Assembly (NCBI RefSeq): GCF_027596085.1
Contig: NC_072456.1
Span: forward strand, 25,046,761-25,110,760
From: Anoplopoma fimbria
Taxonomy: Eukaryota; Chordata; Actinopteri; Perciformes; Anoplopomatidae
Reading direction: 5' to 3'
Length of the DNA stretch: 64,000 nucleotides
Positions 1 through 62,882 of the stretch are shown piece by piece. The notes below the pieces were generated by a model, which was not told the DNA's origin, ran no database searches, and saw only the letters and a program-made list of their open reading frames with translations. Made by a program: the position numbers and the translations under genes. How positions within the stretch are numbered: position 1 is the first letter of the stretch; every line of letters starts with the position of its first letter.

Positions 1-1310
1 ATAGAAACAGTAAAAAATCCATAATAATTGAAATATTATATATAAAGACAGAATAACTATTATAACTATTATTGTCATAACATATAATAGTAGACAGAGG
101 AAGTCGTTGATCAAATGATACAATTTTTTGTTTTAATAAAAAAAATGTTTTTACCAATTCTATTTACACGTTTAAAGAAGAAAGAGATGATAGAAAATAT
201 GTAAATGAATAATAACAAAAACAAGTATTATAAATAAGCAATAGAAACAGTAAAAAATCCATAATAACTGAAATATTATATATAAAGACAGAATAACTAT
301 TATAACTATTATTGTCATGTGTCATAACATATAATAGTAGACAGAGGAAATTGTTGATCAAATGATAAAATGTTTTTACCAATTCTATTTACACGTTTAA
401 AGAAGAAAGAGATGATAGAAAATATGTAAATGAATAAAAAATATGTGTTTTTTGGGTTTAAGATGTTTCCATGCTAAATAAAGATAAGATAAGATAAGAT
501 AATCCTTTATTAGTCCCGCAGCGGGGAAATTCACAGGATTACAACAGCATAGGGTATAGTGCAAACAAGAGACATAGTAACACAAACAAGTATTATAAAT
601 AAGCAATAGAAACAGTAAAAAATCCATAATAATTGAAATATTATATATAAAGACAGAATAACTATTATTGTCATAACATATAATAGTAGACAGAAGAAAT
701 CATTGATCAAATGATACAATTATTTGTTTTAATAAAAAAAATGTTTTTACCAATTCTATTTACACGTTTAAAGAAGAAAGATATGATAGAAAATATGTAA
801 ATTAATAAAAAATATTTTGGGTTTAAGATGTTTCCATGCTAAATAAAGATAAGATAAGATAAGATAATCCTTTATTAGTCCCGCAGCGGGGAAATGCATA
901 GGATTACAACAGCATAGGGTATGGTGCAAACAAGAGACATAGTAACAAAAACAAGTATTATAAATAAGCAATAGAAACAGTAAAAAATCCATAATAACTG
1001 AAATATTATATATAAAGACAGAATAACTATTATTGTCATAACATATAATAGTAGACAGAGGAAATCGTTGACCAAATGATACAATTATTTGTTTTAATAA
1101 AAAAAATGTTTTTACCAATTCTATTTACACGTTTAAAGAAGAAAGAGATGATAGAAAATATGTAAATGAATAAAAAAATGTGTTTTTTGGGTTTAAGATG
1201 TTTCCATGCTAAATAAAGAAGATAAAATAAGATAATCCTTTATTAGTCCAGCGGGGAAATTCACAGGATTACAACAGCATAGGGTATAGTGCAAACAAGA
1301 GACATAGTAA
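1..1310. repeat. AT-rich tandem array A, unit about 365 bp
   Basis: The same block (beginning ATAGAAACAGTAAAAAATCC) recurs at 1, 241, 606 and 971. The spacing is 365 bp for the last two intervals; the 240-bp interval lacks a segment. Each full unit contains (GATAA)n followed by a 'CCTTTATTAGTCCCGCAGCGGGG' type sequence, which read on the minus strand is a GC stem-loop plus AATAAAGGAT and a pentamer tail. That is typical of the 3' end of fish non-LTR retrotransposons. The open frames in it come from the AT-rich repeat and are not genes. Confidence 0.85.
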
Positions 1311-1429
1311 AAAATTATTATTATTTTCTTTTATCTTGTGTCTCTTGTTTGCACTATATCTATGCTGCTGTAATCCTGTAAATTTCCCCGCTGCGGGACT
1401 AATAAAGGATTATTTTATCTTATCTTATA
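1219..1429. repeat. Long inverted repeat (head-to-head junction of array A units)
   Basis: The arm at about 1219-1307 is followed, after a spacer of roughly 30 bases, by its reverse complement at about 1338-1429. Both arms carry the retrotransposon-tail segment and the 'GGATTACAACAGCAT' type stretch. The right arm shows the tail in the opposite orientation to the array. Confidence 0.8.
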
Positions 1430-1707
1430 ACTGATATACTATACATAAAGACATTATTGCACAGTGTATTTGTATTGAACAGGTTTTTAGTGTCATGTGT
1501 CATAACATATAATGGTAAACAGAAGAAATCGTTGATCAAATAATATAATTATTTGTTTTAATAAAAAATATTTTATTACTAATTCAATTTACACACTTAA
1601 AGAAGAAAGAGATGATAGAAAATATGTAAATAAATACAAAATATGTGTTTTTTAGGTTCAAGATGTTTCCATGCTAAATAAAATATAGATAATTCATGTT
1701 TATTTAC

Positions 1708-2700
1708 GTTTTAATTTTAATTTAATTACAGCTAAACGTTTCTGACCCATTAAATTAAGTATATGAAAATAAAAAATGATAGATCATTATAGATTATATT
1801 TATGATATGATTGATAGCTAGATATTCCTTTATTGATCCCCATGGGGGAAATCTGGGTGTTGCAGCAGCTCAAGTACAGAGAAACAGATTAAGATAATAA
1901 ATAAAACATATTATACAATAAAATATAAATAAAAATGTACAGTCTATTTACATGTGTGCAATGTGTGCAGTGTGCAATATTCCACATAATACAATGTAGC
2001 CCCATTGCAGTCAGCTCTTAATAACGAATGGTTTGTTTTTACAAATGCCTATTTTAATTTTAATTTAATTACAGCTAAACGTTTCTGACCCATTAAATTA
2101 AAAATTGATAGTTCATTATAGATTATATTTATGATATGATAAATACATGACACAGATAATAGATATATAGATATTCATTTATTGAAATTCGGGTGTTGCA
2201 GCAGCTCAAGTACAGAAAAACAGATTCAGATAATAAATAAAACATATTATACAATAAAATAAAATAAAAATAAAAATGTACAGTCTATTTACATGTGTGC
2301 AATGTGTGTAATGCAACACTTTAGCCCCATTGCAGTCAGCTCTTAATAACGAATGGTTTGTTTTTACAAATGCCTATTTTAATTTTAATTTAATTACAGC
2401 TAAACGTTTCTGACCCATTAAATTAAAAAGTTCATTATAGATTATATTTATGATATGATAAATACATGATACACTTAATAGATATATAGATATTCCTTTA
2501 TGAAATTCGGGTGTTGCAGCAGCTCAAGTACAGAAAAACAGATTCAGATAATAAATAAAAACATATTCTACAATAAAATAAAATAAAAATAAAAATGTAC
2601 AGTCTATTTACATGTGTGCAATGTGTGTAATGCAACACTTTAGCCCCATTGCAGTCAGCTCTTAATAACGAATGGTTTGTTTTGACAAATGCCTATTTTG
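1708..2700. repeat. Tandem array B, unit about 325-345 bp
   Basis: Three copies begin near 1708, 2052 and 2376, marked by CAGCTAAACGTTTCTGACCC. Each contains GTTGCAGCAGCTCAAGTACAG and an AATGTACAGTCTATTTACAT stretch. The first copy keeps a 'CTTTATTGATCCCCATGGGGG' type tail (minus-strand LINE 3' end) that is eroded in the other two. No coding potential is seen. Confidence 0.8.
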
Positions 2701-2828
2701 GGGATGTTAAATATACATTTTGGGACTTTATGAAAGTGTTGATGGGAAAAGAACATGATGTTCACTTCCCTCACCCACACTCCTCATCTAGTCATTTGGA
2801 CTTCCACATATAATACCATTCATAATAC

Positions 2829-2858
2829 CTGCTAAATGACTGTAATGTAATGTAATGT
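2829..2858 (+). repeat. Remnant of L2-type SINE/LINE tail
   Basis: CTGCTAAATGACTGTAATG followed by TAATG pentamers is the same 3' tail that ends the full SINE at 16386-16685. It lies just upstream of the suco promoter region. Confidence 0.7.
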
Positions 2859-2895
2859 CATTTACCAAACCCAAAGGTTATATCATTTACACTGA

Positions 2896-3309
2896 AACCT
2901 CTGACGTCACACCATTGAGTAATACCTTTCAAACATTGCGTGCTTTGCCTACAGTCACCAACAGAGGGCGGGGCGTTCCCTACGCCTGCGTAACTCGCTA
3001 CGTCTCCTGTGATTGGTCGACAAAACCCACAGCTGCGCTCTGATTGGTCAGACTCGGAGCAGGGGTTGAACATACCGAAAGGCAGCCGCCCCCCTCAGCG
3101 GCAGTAGCTGCGGAAGGCGAGGAGGAAAGAGGCTGTCAGCCCGGCGCTGCACAATGACAAAGTGTCGCTTTTAGAAGACAGTTGCTGGTTCATTTGTAAC
3201 TAACACGAACCCTTAAGCAACACACAAGTCCAGTCTGCGTTTTTGTGAAGCAAACTAGACTAGAAAACACCCTGAAAAGAGCGAGGATGTTGGTCCCCGC
3301 AGGAAGATA
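2896..3309 (+). promoter_or_regulatory. Promoter and 5' UTR region of suco
   Basis: This GC-rich, CpG-containing stretch precedes the suco start codon. It holds a perfect CRE palindrome TGACGTCA at 2902-2909, a GC box GGGCGGGGC at about 2966-2974, and two inverted CCAAT boxes (ATTGGTC) at about 3012 and 3043. The two CCAAT boxes are 31 bp apart, a spacing typical of paired NF-Y sites. No TATA box is evident. Transcription start is inferred to lie near 3060-3150. The element identities rest on motif matches only. Confidence 0.7.
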
Positions 3310-46685
<43,376 letters not shown>

Positions 46686-47529
46686 ACACTCATTTTTACA
46701 CAACTTTCTATATTTCACACACGCACTATAAAGGTAGCAGACTTGTGAGGAGGTGAGATCGAAACTGCGACCCAAAGAACCACGTTTTCCCATGAGCACC
46801 AAGGTCGCGCCGTGGAATTGAGGTGGCTGCAGCAGTGACATCATCCGCTCCTCATCCACTCCTGTCATAAAGAGCTGTTTACGGTTACGTGCCTTTATAT
46901 TTGTTCTAGATCTTTTAAATGCTAAAGAAATATGAATTTAAAGACACAGAGAGACACTGTGGTGGAACATTAACACAAGTCCATTGAAATGTGTTTGAGA
47001 TTTATTTTTTTTCCTTGACTGGATAAGCACATTGTCCCATGACGGCTGAGTACCAGTAAGTTTTTAAACCCAGTCTGAGCACAGTGAGGAGAGGAGCCGA
47101 CCTCAGCTCTATGTTCCTTCAGGAAGGGAGGGACATCAAGAAGTATTAGGCTGCTGGAGAACTGTGGAGCATGACAAACTACTTCTCTTATCCTTATTTC
47201 CTTCTGTCTTTCATTGCCATCTCTTTCTTAAATCCATTCTATCTTTGTATTCCATCCTAACACGACTGCAGGTGTTTGTAATGGGACCAGGGCGCTCATC
47301 TCTCATCGTACACCAGACTTCTTATTCTCTTTCTCCGTCTCCGCCAGTCTGTTTCCAAACCAACCACCAGAGCTGAATGAAGAACAGGATTTTTACATGT
47401 CCGAATGCGTTTAACGTCCCATTTAACCCTCATATTACACAATGAAAAACAACGGCAACAGTTGTTGTAGATCCTACGAGTTCACAATGAACTGTCCTGA
47501 CTCCGTTAGTTTGGGCTGGCCCCGAAGAG

Positions 47530-47531
<2 letters not shown>

Positions 47532-47619
<88 letters not shown>
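47532..47619. repeat. (CA)n microsatellite in suco 3' UTR
   Basis: An unbroken CA run of about 88 bases. Confidence 0.95.
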
Positions 47620-47622
<3 letters not shown>

Positions 47623-48908
47623 CAGAGAAATTGCACTTGTTACAGAGGATATTGTGACTGTGAGGAAAAGGTAAAGGCTTCAAACAGGCCAGAGGAAAAC
47701 CATCATGGAGGTTTTATGGTCTATTTTCCTGTTTATATTTAAGTTTTTCTCTCATCCATAGCTGAGCCATTCTCCTCTCTTCAGCCGTCGCTGGTGTTGC
47801 TTGTTTTAATTATTCTCACCACCAGTATGGAGGCGATGCGTTTTCCTGTTCAGGGCACAAAGTACAGTTGGAGCATGTTGGGTTGCAGAGCTGAATGTTT
47901 ACACTTCTGTCACACACACACACACACACACACACACTTACACACTCACACACCCTACTGGGGCCCCTGCAGCCGAAAGTCTGACAGACCAGTTTTTATT
48001 TATTTATTTATTTAAATGACTACAGATTTTTTTTCTAACCCAACTTGCTTGCCAGTCTCTGCAGCCCTGCAGTTCATCCATGTGAGAATGTTTAGTAGGG
48101 ATATGACGGTGAAACGCACTACGACCCGCACTGACACGAGGCCCGTTTGTTCTTCTTCTTTTTAGATATTTTTTTTATTTCTTTACATTTTTAGCTTCGG
48201 CTCTGACATTATGGCTGCCCCCCTGAGTCTGTTTGATCCGAGTCACATGTCCTGCATCGACTTTTTTTTTTAACAAGATAATCGCATACTGATTCATGGA
48301 AACTTTGTAGGATCTTCACTCTGCTGCTTTTGTTAACGATCATAGCTGCTGTGTAGTCGGACGTAGTGGATAGAGGCTGAGCTGAGAGTCCCGTCTGCTA
48401 AACAACCGATTTTTAACTACGCTAACATTCAGCTTTAATGTTTAAAACAGCGTAGGAAGTGAGAAATCCTCAAAATGTATATTTTTCTTAATGTATGCAG
48501 TTTCTGAATGGCTCTGGGTGGTTGGACTTTTGACAGAGAACTTTTATTTCTGGCTTTTCTCTCCCAAAAAGAGCGCCATTACCTCTCCTGACCAGCTTCC
48601 ACAGCTCCCTCTTATCTCTTTACATATCTTTATCCACCAAGGTCGCCTCCGGCCACCATTGCACGACTTTCTGTGACTGTGAAGTTTTAATATTTCTGCT
48701 TTTATCAACCACTCTTTAACTGTGTGTTCCCATTACGGAGCTTGAATCGCTTTAATCTTCACGCCTGCTTTTCTTCTCCCCCTTGAATCATCTGTGCATC
48801 CTCACTCTCATCGTACACTCGCTGTCCTTTTTTTAATTCACTTGTCATTGCTCTTTTGACTTCATGTGTTCGCCCCAACCTCTAATAATGTGAGGATGTG
48901 GTTTGTCG

Positions 48909-48914
48909 AATAAA
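48909..48914 (+). terminator. Possible proximal poly(A) signal of suco
   Basis: AATAAA, but the following bases are not U/GU rich, so this is a weaker candidate than the one at 49409. Confidence 0.35.
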
Positions 48915-49285
48915 AGGGAACGCAGCAAAGATGGGTGAATTTGGATCACTTTTAATGTGATCCTGTATGTTCCACAAGCCGAGCAAATCATGAGTTGTTT
49001 TTTTTATTTTTATTTTATCCTTTTTGAATGTGTACCATCTTATGTTTGTGTGTGTGTAAACCTGTATGCATGTGAGGATTTATCTGTTGATCTCATGTAT
49101 GTGTGTGTGTGTCTGTGTTATGAGAAAGACTACTTTTGAATTTACTTATCCCATAACACAGAGAAAAGTGGGGAAAGCCCTCGAAGAGAAATTCTAGGAG
49201 CTCAGTGTGCACTTTGAATGACTCCTCATGCCTTTTGTTTTTTTTGTTTTTTGTTTTTCTACCTAATATGTCAAGTGCTATCTCT

Positions 49286-49316
<31 letters not shown>

Positions 49317-49408
49317 GTGTGATTACTCTGAAGAGCTGCACAGTATTTTTTTTGAACAGGAGTGAGTTACTACAAAACTGTAGTGCCATTAGAAACTGTG
49401 AATTTCTA

Positions 49409-49414
49409 AATAAA
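49409..49414 (+). terminator. Likely poly(A) signal of suco
   Basis: AATAAA followed by CCTTTTTTTGTTGTCTTTC and then GTGTCTGTTT, the classical T/GT-rich downstream element. It is the best-formed 3' end between suco and mysm1. Confidence 0.65.
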
Positions 49415-49439
49415 ACCTTTTTTTGTTGTCTTTCAATTT

Positions 49440-51127
49440 GTGTCTGTTTATTATGGGTGCATTCATATTCAACCTTTATTTTTTTCATAAATTATTAATA
49501 AGTCTTAAATCCTACCTAGTTCATAAAGGAAAAGAAAACGGGTGCGTTTGTTGGCCTTAAAGAGAAACCGTCCCAACCTAAGTCAAAGGGGTGATATTTG
49601 GGTCTATATTGAAGACGTTCTTTATTACGCTGCCTTCATGTGCTGTTGGAAATGTTACAACTGTGAGTACAGTGGTTCAACTATTCCAAAACTAGAGAAT
49701 TAAAGAATAAACAATTATTACAAATGGAACACATTTTAGGGGACAAAAGGCATCTTCAGCAGCATTTCGCAGCTTATTAGTTCAGACCTTCTGCTGTTGG
49801 TTTAACATGAACATAAGCTTCAGTATTTAGTTCATGCAGTAGATGAAGACACTAACACTCTCCCCCGCAGATCTACTAAAGGACATAAAACAAAACCATC
49901 ACTTTTTCTCAGACTTTGAGCCAGAAATCTCCACTTCAGTGCTACTTACATACACCAAACTTTTCAGTTTAATTCAGTTTAAATCTTTATTCTAAAGGTT
50001 TTTACATAGGGGTTTGTTCATATATCATTCATAACCTGATTTATACAACATTTTATTCTTAAATTTATAGAAAGATAAAAGAAATATCCAAAATTCCATC
50101 TAAATGCCTTTGACTGTAGTATGTCAACCAAATGAAACAATAACCCTAACCCTTTATCCAATGTTCAAATTATGCAACTTGGCACATATAAGATAATGCC
50201 TCATATGCTTATCTCAACATAACATTTCAGAAAACATAATAAAAAGAGCAAAACTTTTGCACACCAGTAGGATGACAGGTGCGTAGGAGAATACCTAGGG
50301 GAAACAATATAGAACAAAAACACTCCCACACACTGTCTTCTTCACTTGCATATAGATATATTTAGTTACAACGTTTCGGTACACAGACCTTCATCAGGTT
50401 ACTTTCCAAGATAATGAGGATGCATGTCTCAAATAGGTTGGTAGACCTATGTCGACCAATCAGGTCGCACTACTCTCATGATCATCATCACTCACTCAAT
50501 CAAGAATCGTTAACATCAATAAATCAAGAATCAATTACATCATATTATAGAACTAAAGGCCTACAATATCAACATGAAAACATATACATGATTTCATATT
50601 GGAAAAGTATCAATAGTTTTTTAAAATTCACATCGAGAAAATGAACAAAGAAAGGCTGTCATGCCAAGATCAATGCTTTTAATATGTAGGTCAGAATTTG
50701 TAGGAGCTTGAAAAGTATATCTTCTAGAGTTTGTCCCTAGAAAAAAGAAGGAAAAGTGAAAGTAATTAGAAGAAATTGGTATATGAGAAAAATATATATA
50801 TAAATAGGATAACAAGAAGCTGATAAAGACAAAATATATCACATTATAAAACACCAGTATAATACATTTGGGATGAGTACAAATCAAATAGTACATTGGA
50901 AAAATCCCAGAGAATATCTCATAACATTACATGTAATAGTAGTTCATCATTCAAACCCTTGGGAGACAAGGTCTGTAGAGCGAATATCCAAAAAATGCCA
51001 CAAAAAACATAAAGTGGAAATGTCATGTCATCATTAAAATGTAGAGCTGCAGGATAATCTCTGTCATTCCTTCTGTGTAGAGCTTTTGTGTTCACTTATT
51101 TGTAGCTTGAGCTTTCTGGTAGATTTA
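49440..51127. other. Intergenic region between suco and mysm1
   Basis: No coding frame, RNA gene or splice signal stands out. The part near 50340-50400 (ACAACGTTTCGGTACACAGA, then CCTTCATCAGG) resembles a motif seen in vertebrate interspersed repeats, possibly Penelope-like, but I cannot confirm it. The rest is AT-rich. Confidence 0.45.
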
Positions 51128-51360
51128 CAGCAGCAGTCAAACGTTTGGACACACCTTCTCATTCAACTACTTTGAAGAATGTAAAATATAAAACATATTC
51201 TGGTTTGTTGAGCATTTGTTTGTTTACCACATAATTCCATATGTGTTCCTTCATAGTTTGGATGTCTTCAATATTAATCTACAATGTAGAAACAAATAAA
51301 AATAAAAATAAAGAAAATACATTGAATGAGAAGGTGTGTCCAAACTTTTGACTGGTACTG
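51128..51360. mobile_element. Tc1/mariner-type MITE, copy L1
   Basis: The right end is CAGTACCAGTCAAAAGTTTG (complement). The left end is decayed to CAGCAGCAGTCAAACGTTTG. TA lies on both sides. Confidence 0.85.
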
Positions 51361-51522
51361 TACCTACATACACAAGTCCACATGGACAACGTTGTTTGAC
51401 GTTGTTTTTTAAACCTGTCAACCTATTTACAATTATAAAGGGATAAAGTAGAAAGGAACACAATTTATGCATGATTATTATGAGCAATACGGGATTAAAC
51501 AGCAGCAGTAGTAGTATAAGTA

Positions 51523-51756
51523 CAGTACCAGTCAAAAGTTTGGACACACCTTCTCATTCAATGGTTTTTCTTTATTTTTATTTTTTATTTTTTTCTACAT
51601 TGTAGATTAATATTAAAGACATCCAAACTATGAAGGAACACATATGGAATTATGTGGTAAACAAACAAATGCTCAACAAACCAGAATATGTTTTATATTT
51701 TAGATCCTTCAAAGTAGTTGAATGAGAAGGTGAGTCCAAACTTTTGACTGGTACTG
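51523..51756. mobile_element. Tc1/mariner-type MITE, copy L2
   Basis: Both inverted ends are intact and flanked by TA. The orientation is opposite to copy L1, judged by the central segment TGCTCAACAAACCAGAATAT. Confidence 0.88.
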
Positions 51757-52019
51757 TATTTACAACTATAAAGGGATAAAGTAGAAAGGAACACAATTTA
51801 TGCATGATTATTATGAGCAATACGGGATTAAACAGCAGCAGTAGTAGTATATGCTCATTCACATCTTGACTCATTGCATTTTTCTTTGTTTTCTTGTTGT
51901 TTATAATGTATTATTATTATAAATCATATCTTGTAAAATGCTTTTTCAACAATATTTCATACCATATGTATATTCTTTTTGTATTCGTTATAATATTGTG
52001 ATTTTTAAAAAATATTATA

Positions 52020-52119
52020 TAGGTGGAGGCTTCAAATAAGCCCAGTGGGCTTTCTGCCTCTTCCTGCACTGTAATATAATTTATCAATGTTATGTTTTTT
52101 TATATTTTTCAATTGTGCA

Positions 52120-52150
<31 letters not shown>

Positions 52151-52180
52151 CTAAACTAAACTAAACTAAACTAAACTAAA
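52020..52180 (+). mobile_element. LINE 3' end with (CTAAA)n tail
   Basis: A short CCCAGTGGGCTTTCTGCCTC hairpin-like element is followed by TTGTGCAAATAAACTAAAC and about ten CTAAA units, the signature of a 5'-truncated non-LTR retrotransposon copy ending about 110 bases before the mysm1 start codon. Confidence 0.55.
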
Positions 52181-52189
52181 AGTAGTTGT

Positions 52190-52288
52190 AGTTGTAGTAC
52201 CTACCTCCCACCACCAGGTGTCGCTGTGAGCGGGGCGCTGTTCTCCTCCGCTGCTCTTCCTCTCCGTTGTTTACGTTTATCCAACAAC
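52190..52288 (+). promoter_or_regulatory. mysm1 promoter-proximal region
   Basis: This short GC/CT-rich stretch precedes the start codon. CCACCAGGTGTCGCT at 52211-52225 matches the CTCF core (CCASYAGRKGGCRSY) except for one base. GCGGGGCG at about 52231-52238 is a GC-box-like motif. There is no TATA box. The start codon context is CAACATGG. Confidence 0.55.
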
Positions 52289-60273
<7,985 letters not shown>

Positions 60274-60720
60274 TGGACAATATATCTCACCGTACCTGTG
60301 CTTAAAACAATATTTAACACAGTAAAAACTTTACCGTAAGCTTTTATATCAGTATTACCAACTTACTTATTTAGTTTTATTTTTTATTTTTTATTTTTTG
60401 TTAAGCGCTTTTAACCAAAAACTAGAAAGAGAGATGTATGTGTGTTATTGGGGGGGGGAAATTATTTCACTTTCTCAGTTCTGCAAGTTTCTTTTAAACA
60501 GGAAAATAAACATAGATTTATATATTTTGGCCTCTTGTTTTACATTATGTTTGTGTAATAGTTTGATAGGCCATCGTTTTACAAAACACTGTCTGAATTT
60601 AAGGTCGCACGTTTGTCTCTTCCATATGAGGAAATGCCAAAAGGAAGTTGCCGTTCCTTTCCCAGGAAGGACAATGCTGTTCTTCTTTGACAATAAATAT
60701 ATTTTTTTAATTGTCAACCT
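60274..60720 (+). other. mysm1 3' UTR (inferred)
   Basis: It runs from the TGA to just past the AATAAA at 60692. Confidence 0.6.
60692..60697 (+). terminator. Likely poly(A) signal of mysm1
   Basis: AATAAA followed by TATATTTTTTTAATTGTC. An earlier AATAAA at about 60503 is an alternative. Confidence 0.55.
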
Positions 60721-61587
60721 GGATTCATAATTATTAGGTCGACCCTTGTGCCACACTAGGGACATTTTTGGCTTTTTCATTTTTGAACTGTTCGATCATT
60801 CTGTCTGTGTTAATGCATATGGTATACATTTTGTCAAGGGTGTGAGTTTTCTTTTTCATTTTGGAAGTTTGAGCTGAGCTTCTGATTTAATAACACTATC
60901 ATAAAAAAGTGTGTAGCCAAAACACAGCCTCAGATACAGGAACGACAAAAAATGTCCCCACTGAAACCTACTAACAATTTTTTAATCCCGAAGCCATTAC
61001 ATCTTAATATTATGTATTCCAATATATGAGGCTTTCAATCTAGAGCCCTGGATTCAAATTTGTACTTTTTGCTATTTTCTACCACATTGAGCCATTTTCT
61101 CATTATTGCCATATGGGGCAAATAGATTTCCACCAGGGTTATTGCTGGTGTTTTATGGAGCACTGCAGTGTTGGATGAAATGCATAAAAAACAATGTTGT
61201 TTCCTATCATTGACATAAATCTGTATACAGAAAATAATCAGTGGCACATTGGAATTACGTAAACAAAATTCAAAAGGGTTAGAATTCTGAAATGTAATGA
61301 ATTTTTGGTAGTCATGATCAGTACTGAGGCTGGTTAAAGGATCAATAACTCAGTGAAAGTGATTATAATATGATTATATATAGCTGTATGTATTATTTAA
61401 CGTGGACAATTATTTTCCTCTAAGGAAATAAGAGCAACTTTTTTTAAATGCAAAAGGATAAATATGTAACCGACAGCAGTAACTAAATATGCTCTATTAT
61501 TTTTATTACCTTTTTATTACACAACATAGTAACAAATATACAGACAATGATGTAACACGAAATATACAGACAGTTACATAAGACGTA
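60720..61587. other. Intergenic AT-rich region after mysm1
   Basis: No coding frame, RNA gene or clear repeat is seen apart from AT-rich sequence. Confidence 0.55.
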
Positions 61588-61805
61588 CAGTACCAGTCAA
61601 AAGTTTGGACACACCTTCTCATTCAACTACTTTGAAGAATGTAAAATATAAAACATATTCTGGTTTGTTGAGCATTTGTTTGTTTACCACATAATTCCAT
61701 ATGTGTTCCTTCATAGTTTGGATGTCTTCAATATTAATCTACAATGTAGAAAATAAAGAAAAACCATTGAATGAGAAGGTGTGTCCAAACCTTTGACTGG
61801 TACTG
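61588..61805. mobile_element. Tc1/mariner-type MITE, copy R1
   Basis: The inverted ends CAGTACCAGTCAAAAGTTTG are intact and flanked by TA on both sides. Confidence 0.88.
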
Positions 61806-61967
61806 TACCTACATACACAAGTCCACATGGACAACGTTGTTTGACGTTGTTTTTTAAACCTGTCAACCTATTTACAATTATAAAGGGATAAAGTAGAAAG
61901 GAACACAATTTATGCATGATTATTATGAGCAATACGGGATTAAACAGCAGCAGTTGTAGTATAAGTA

Positions 61968-62181
61968 CAGTACCAGTCAAAAGTTTGGACACACCTTCTC
62001 ATTCAATGGTTTTTCTTTATTTTTATTTTTATTTTTTTCTACATTGTAGATTAATATTAAAGACATCCAAACTATGAAGGAACACATATGGAATTATGTG
62101 GTAAACAAACAAATGCTTTATATTTTAGATCCTTCAAAGTAGTTGAATGAGAAGGTGTGTCCAAACTTTTGACTGGTTCTG
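61968..62181. mobile_element. Tc1/mariner-type MITE, copy R2
   Basis: The left end is intact and the right end has one change (GGTTCTG). About 20 bases of the centre present in copy L2 are deleted. Confidence 0.85.
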
Positions 62182-62439
62182 TATTTACAACTATAAAGGG
62201 ATAAAGTAGAAAGGAACACAATTTATGCATGATTATTATGAGCAGTACGGGATTAAACAGCAGCAGTAGTAATATATGCTCATTCACATCTTGACTCATT
62301 GCATTTTTTTCCTTTGTTTTCTTGTTGTTTATAATGTATTATTATTATAAATCATATCTTGTAAAATACTTTTTCAACAATATTTCATACCATATGTATT
62401 TTCTAGTAGTATATGCTCATTCATACAAAACACGTTATG

Positions 62440-62882
62440 ATGATTATGTTTCTTTAACTGCAACCCGGAACCTTCGTCGCGCCGTCGTTTCTAGGGGGAA
62501 TCATTTTGGAAGCGGGATCGTCTTAAACGCCCAAACAGCGACTAAAGTTCGGTTCAGTCTTCTTAAAAAAAGTACAGAAGATTCGCGTCGCAAGGAAAAT
62601 AAAATGTTATATTTAACTCCGCGTGTTTATGTGCTATAAATAAACTTTAAACCAGATGTGAACATGTAGATATACCTCCGTTAGAGGGCAGGACAAGGGG
62701 ACTCTGACATTGCCAGCCGGGGACAGCTGGTGTTCGAGGCTATCTCAAAACAACCAAATGAAACTTTAACGTCCCATTGCAGTCATTTCTACACTGATAT
62801 GAGGGATTCCAGCTCTCTTATATAATAACAGGGGGCTGTTTTTACATCGTCTGTATTTGCCAAACACTTAGCATTAAGGACA
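62440..62882 (+). promoter_or_regulatory. Probable oma1 promoter and 5' leader
   Basis: This CpG-containing stretch has an ETS-like CCGGAA at 62465-62470 and GTCGCGCCGTCG nearby. An acceptor-like CCAAACACTTAG ends at 62871, so a non-coding first exon spliced to 62872 is possible. No TATA box is evident. Confidence 0.45.

Larger units (their letters stand above)
46686..49430 (+). other. suco 3' UTR (inferred)
   Basis: About 2.7 kb without a coding frame follows the stop. It includes a (CA)n tract at 47532-47619 and a shorter one at 47911-47940. The extent is inferred from the poly(A) signal at 49409. Confidence 0.6.
51128..51970. repeat. Direct repeat block, left copy (upstream of mysm1)
   Basis: Order: Tc1-type MITE (51128-51360), a spacer with GTCCACATGGACAACGTTGT, a 100-bp segment Y (TAAAGGGATAAAGTAGAAAG...), a second MITE (51523-51756), then Y again and GCATTTTTCTTTG to CATACCATATGTA. 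The same order, nearly base for base, recurs at 61588-62399. Confidence 0.9.
61588..62399. repeat. Direct repeat block, right copy (downstream of mysm1)
   Basis: It has the same order as 51128-51970: MITE (61588-61805), spacer with GTCCACATGGACAACGTTGT, segment Y, MITE (61968-62181), segment Y again, then the CATACCATATGTA end. It differs by short deletions. Confidence 0.9.

Noticed and set aside
164..1118. Several minus-strand frames of 60-116 codons in the first 1.1 kb with similar protein sequences
   Set aside because: They are the same AT-rich tandem repeat read in one frame; Phe/Tyr/Leu composition and repeat copies explain them.
51251..51874. Minus-strand frames with similar proteins at 51.2-51.9 kb and 61.7-62.3 kb
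   Set aside because: They come from the duplicated MITE/spacer blocks. They encode no recognisable transposase.
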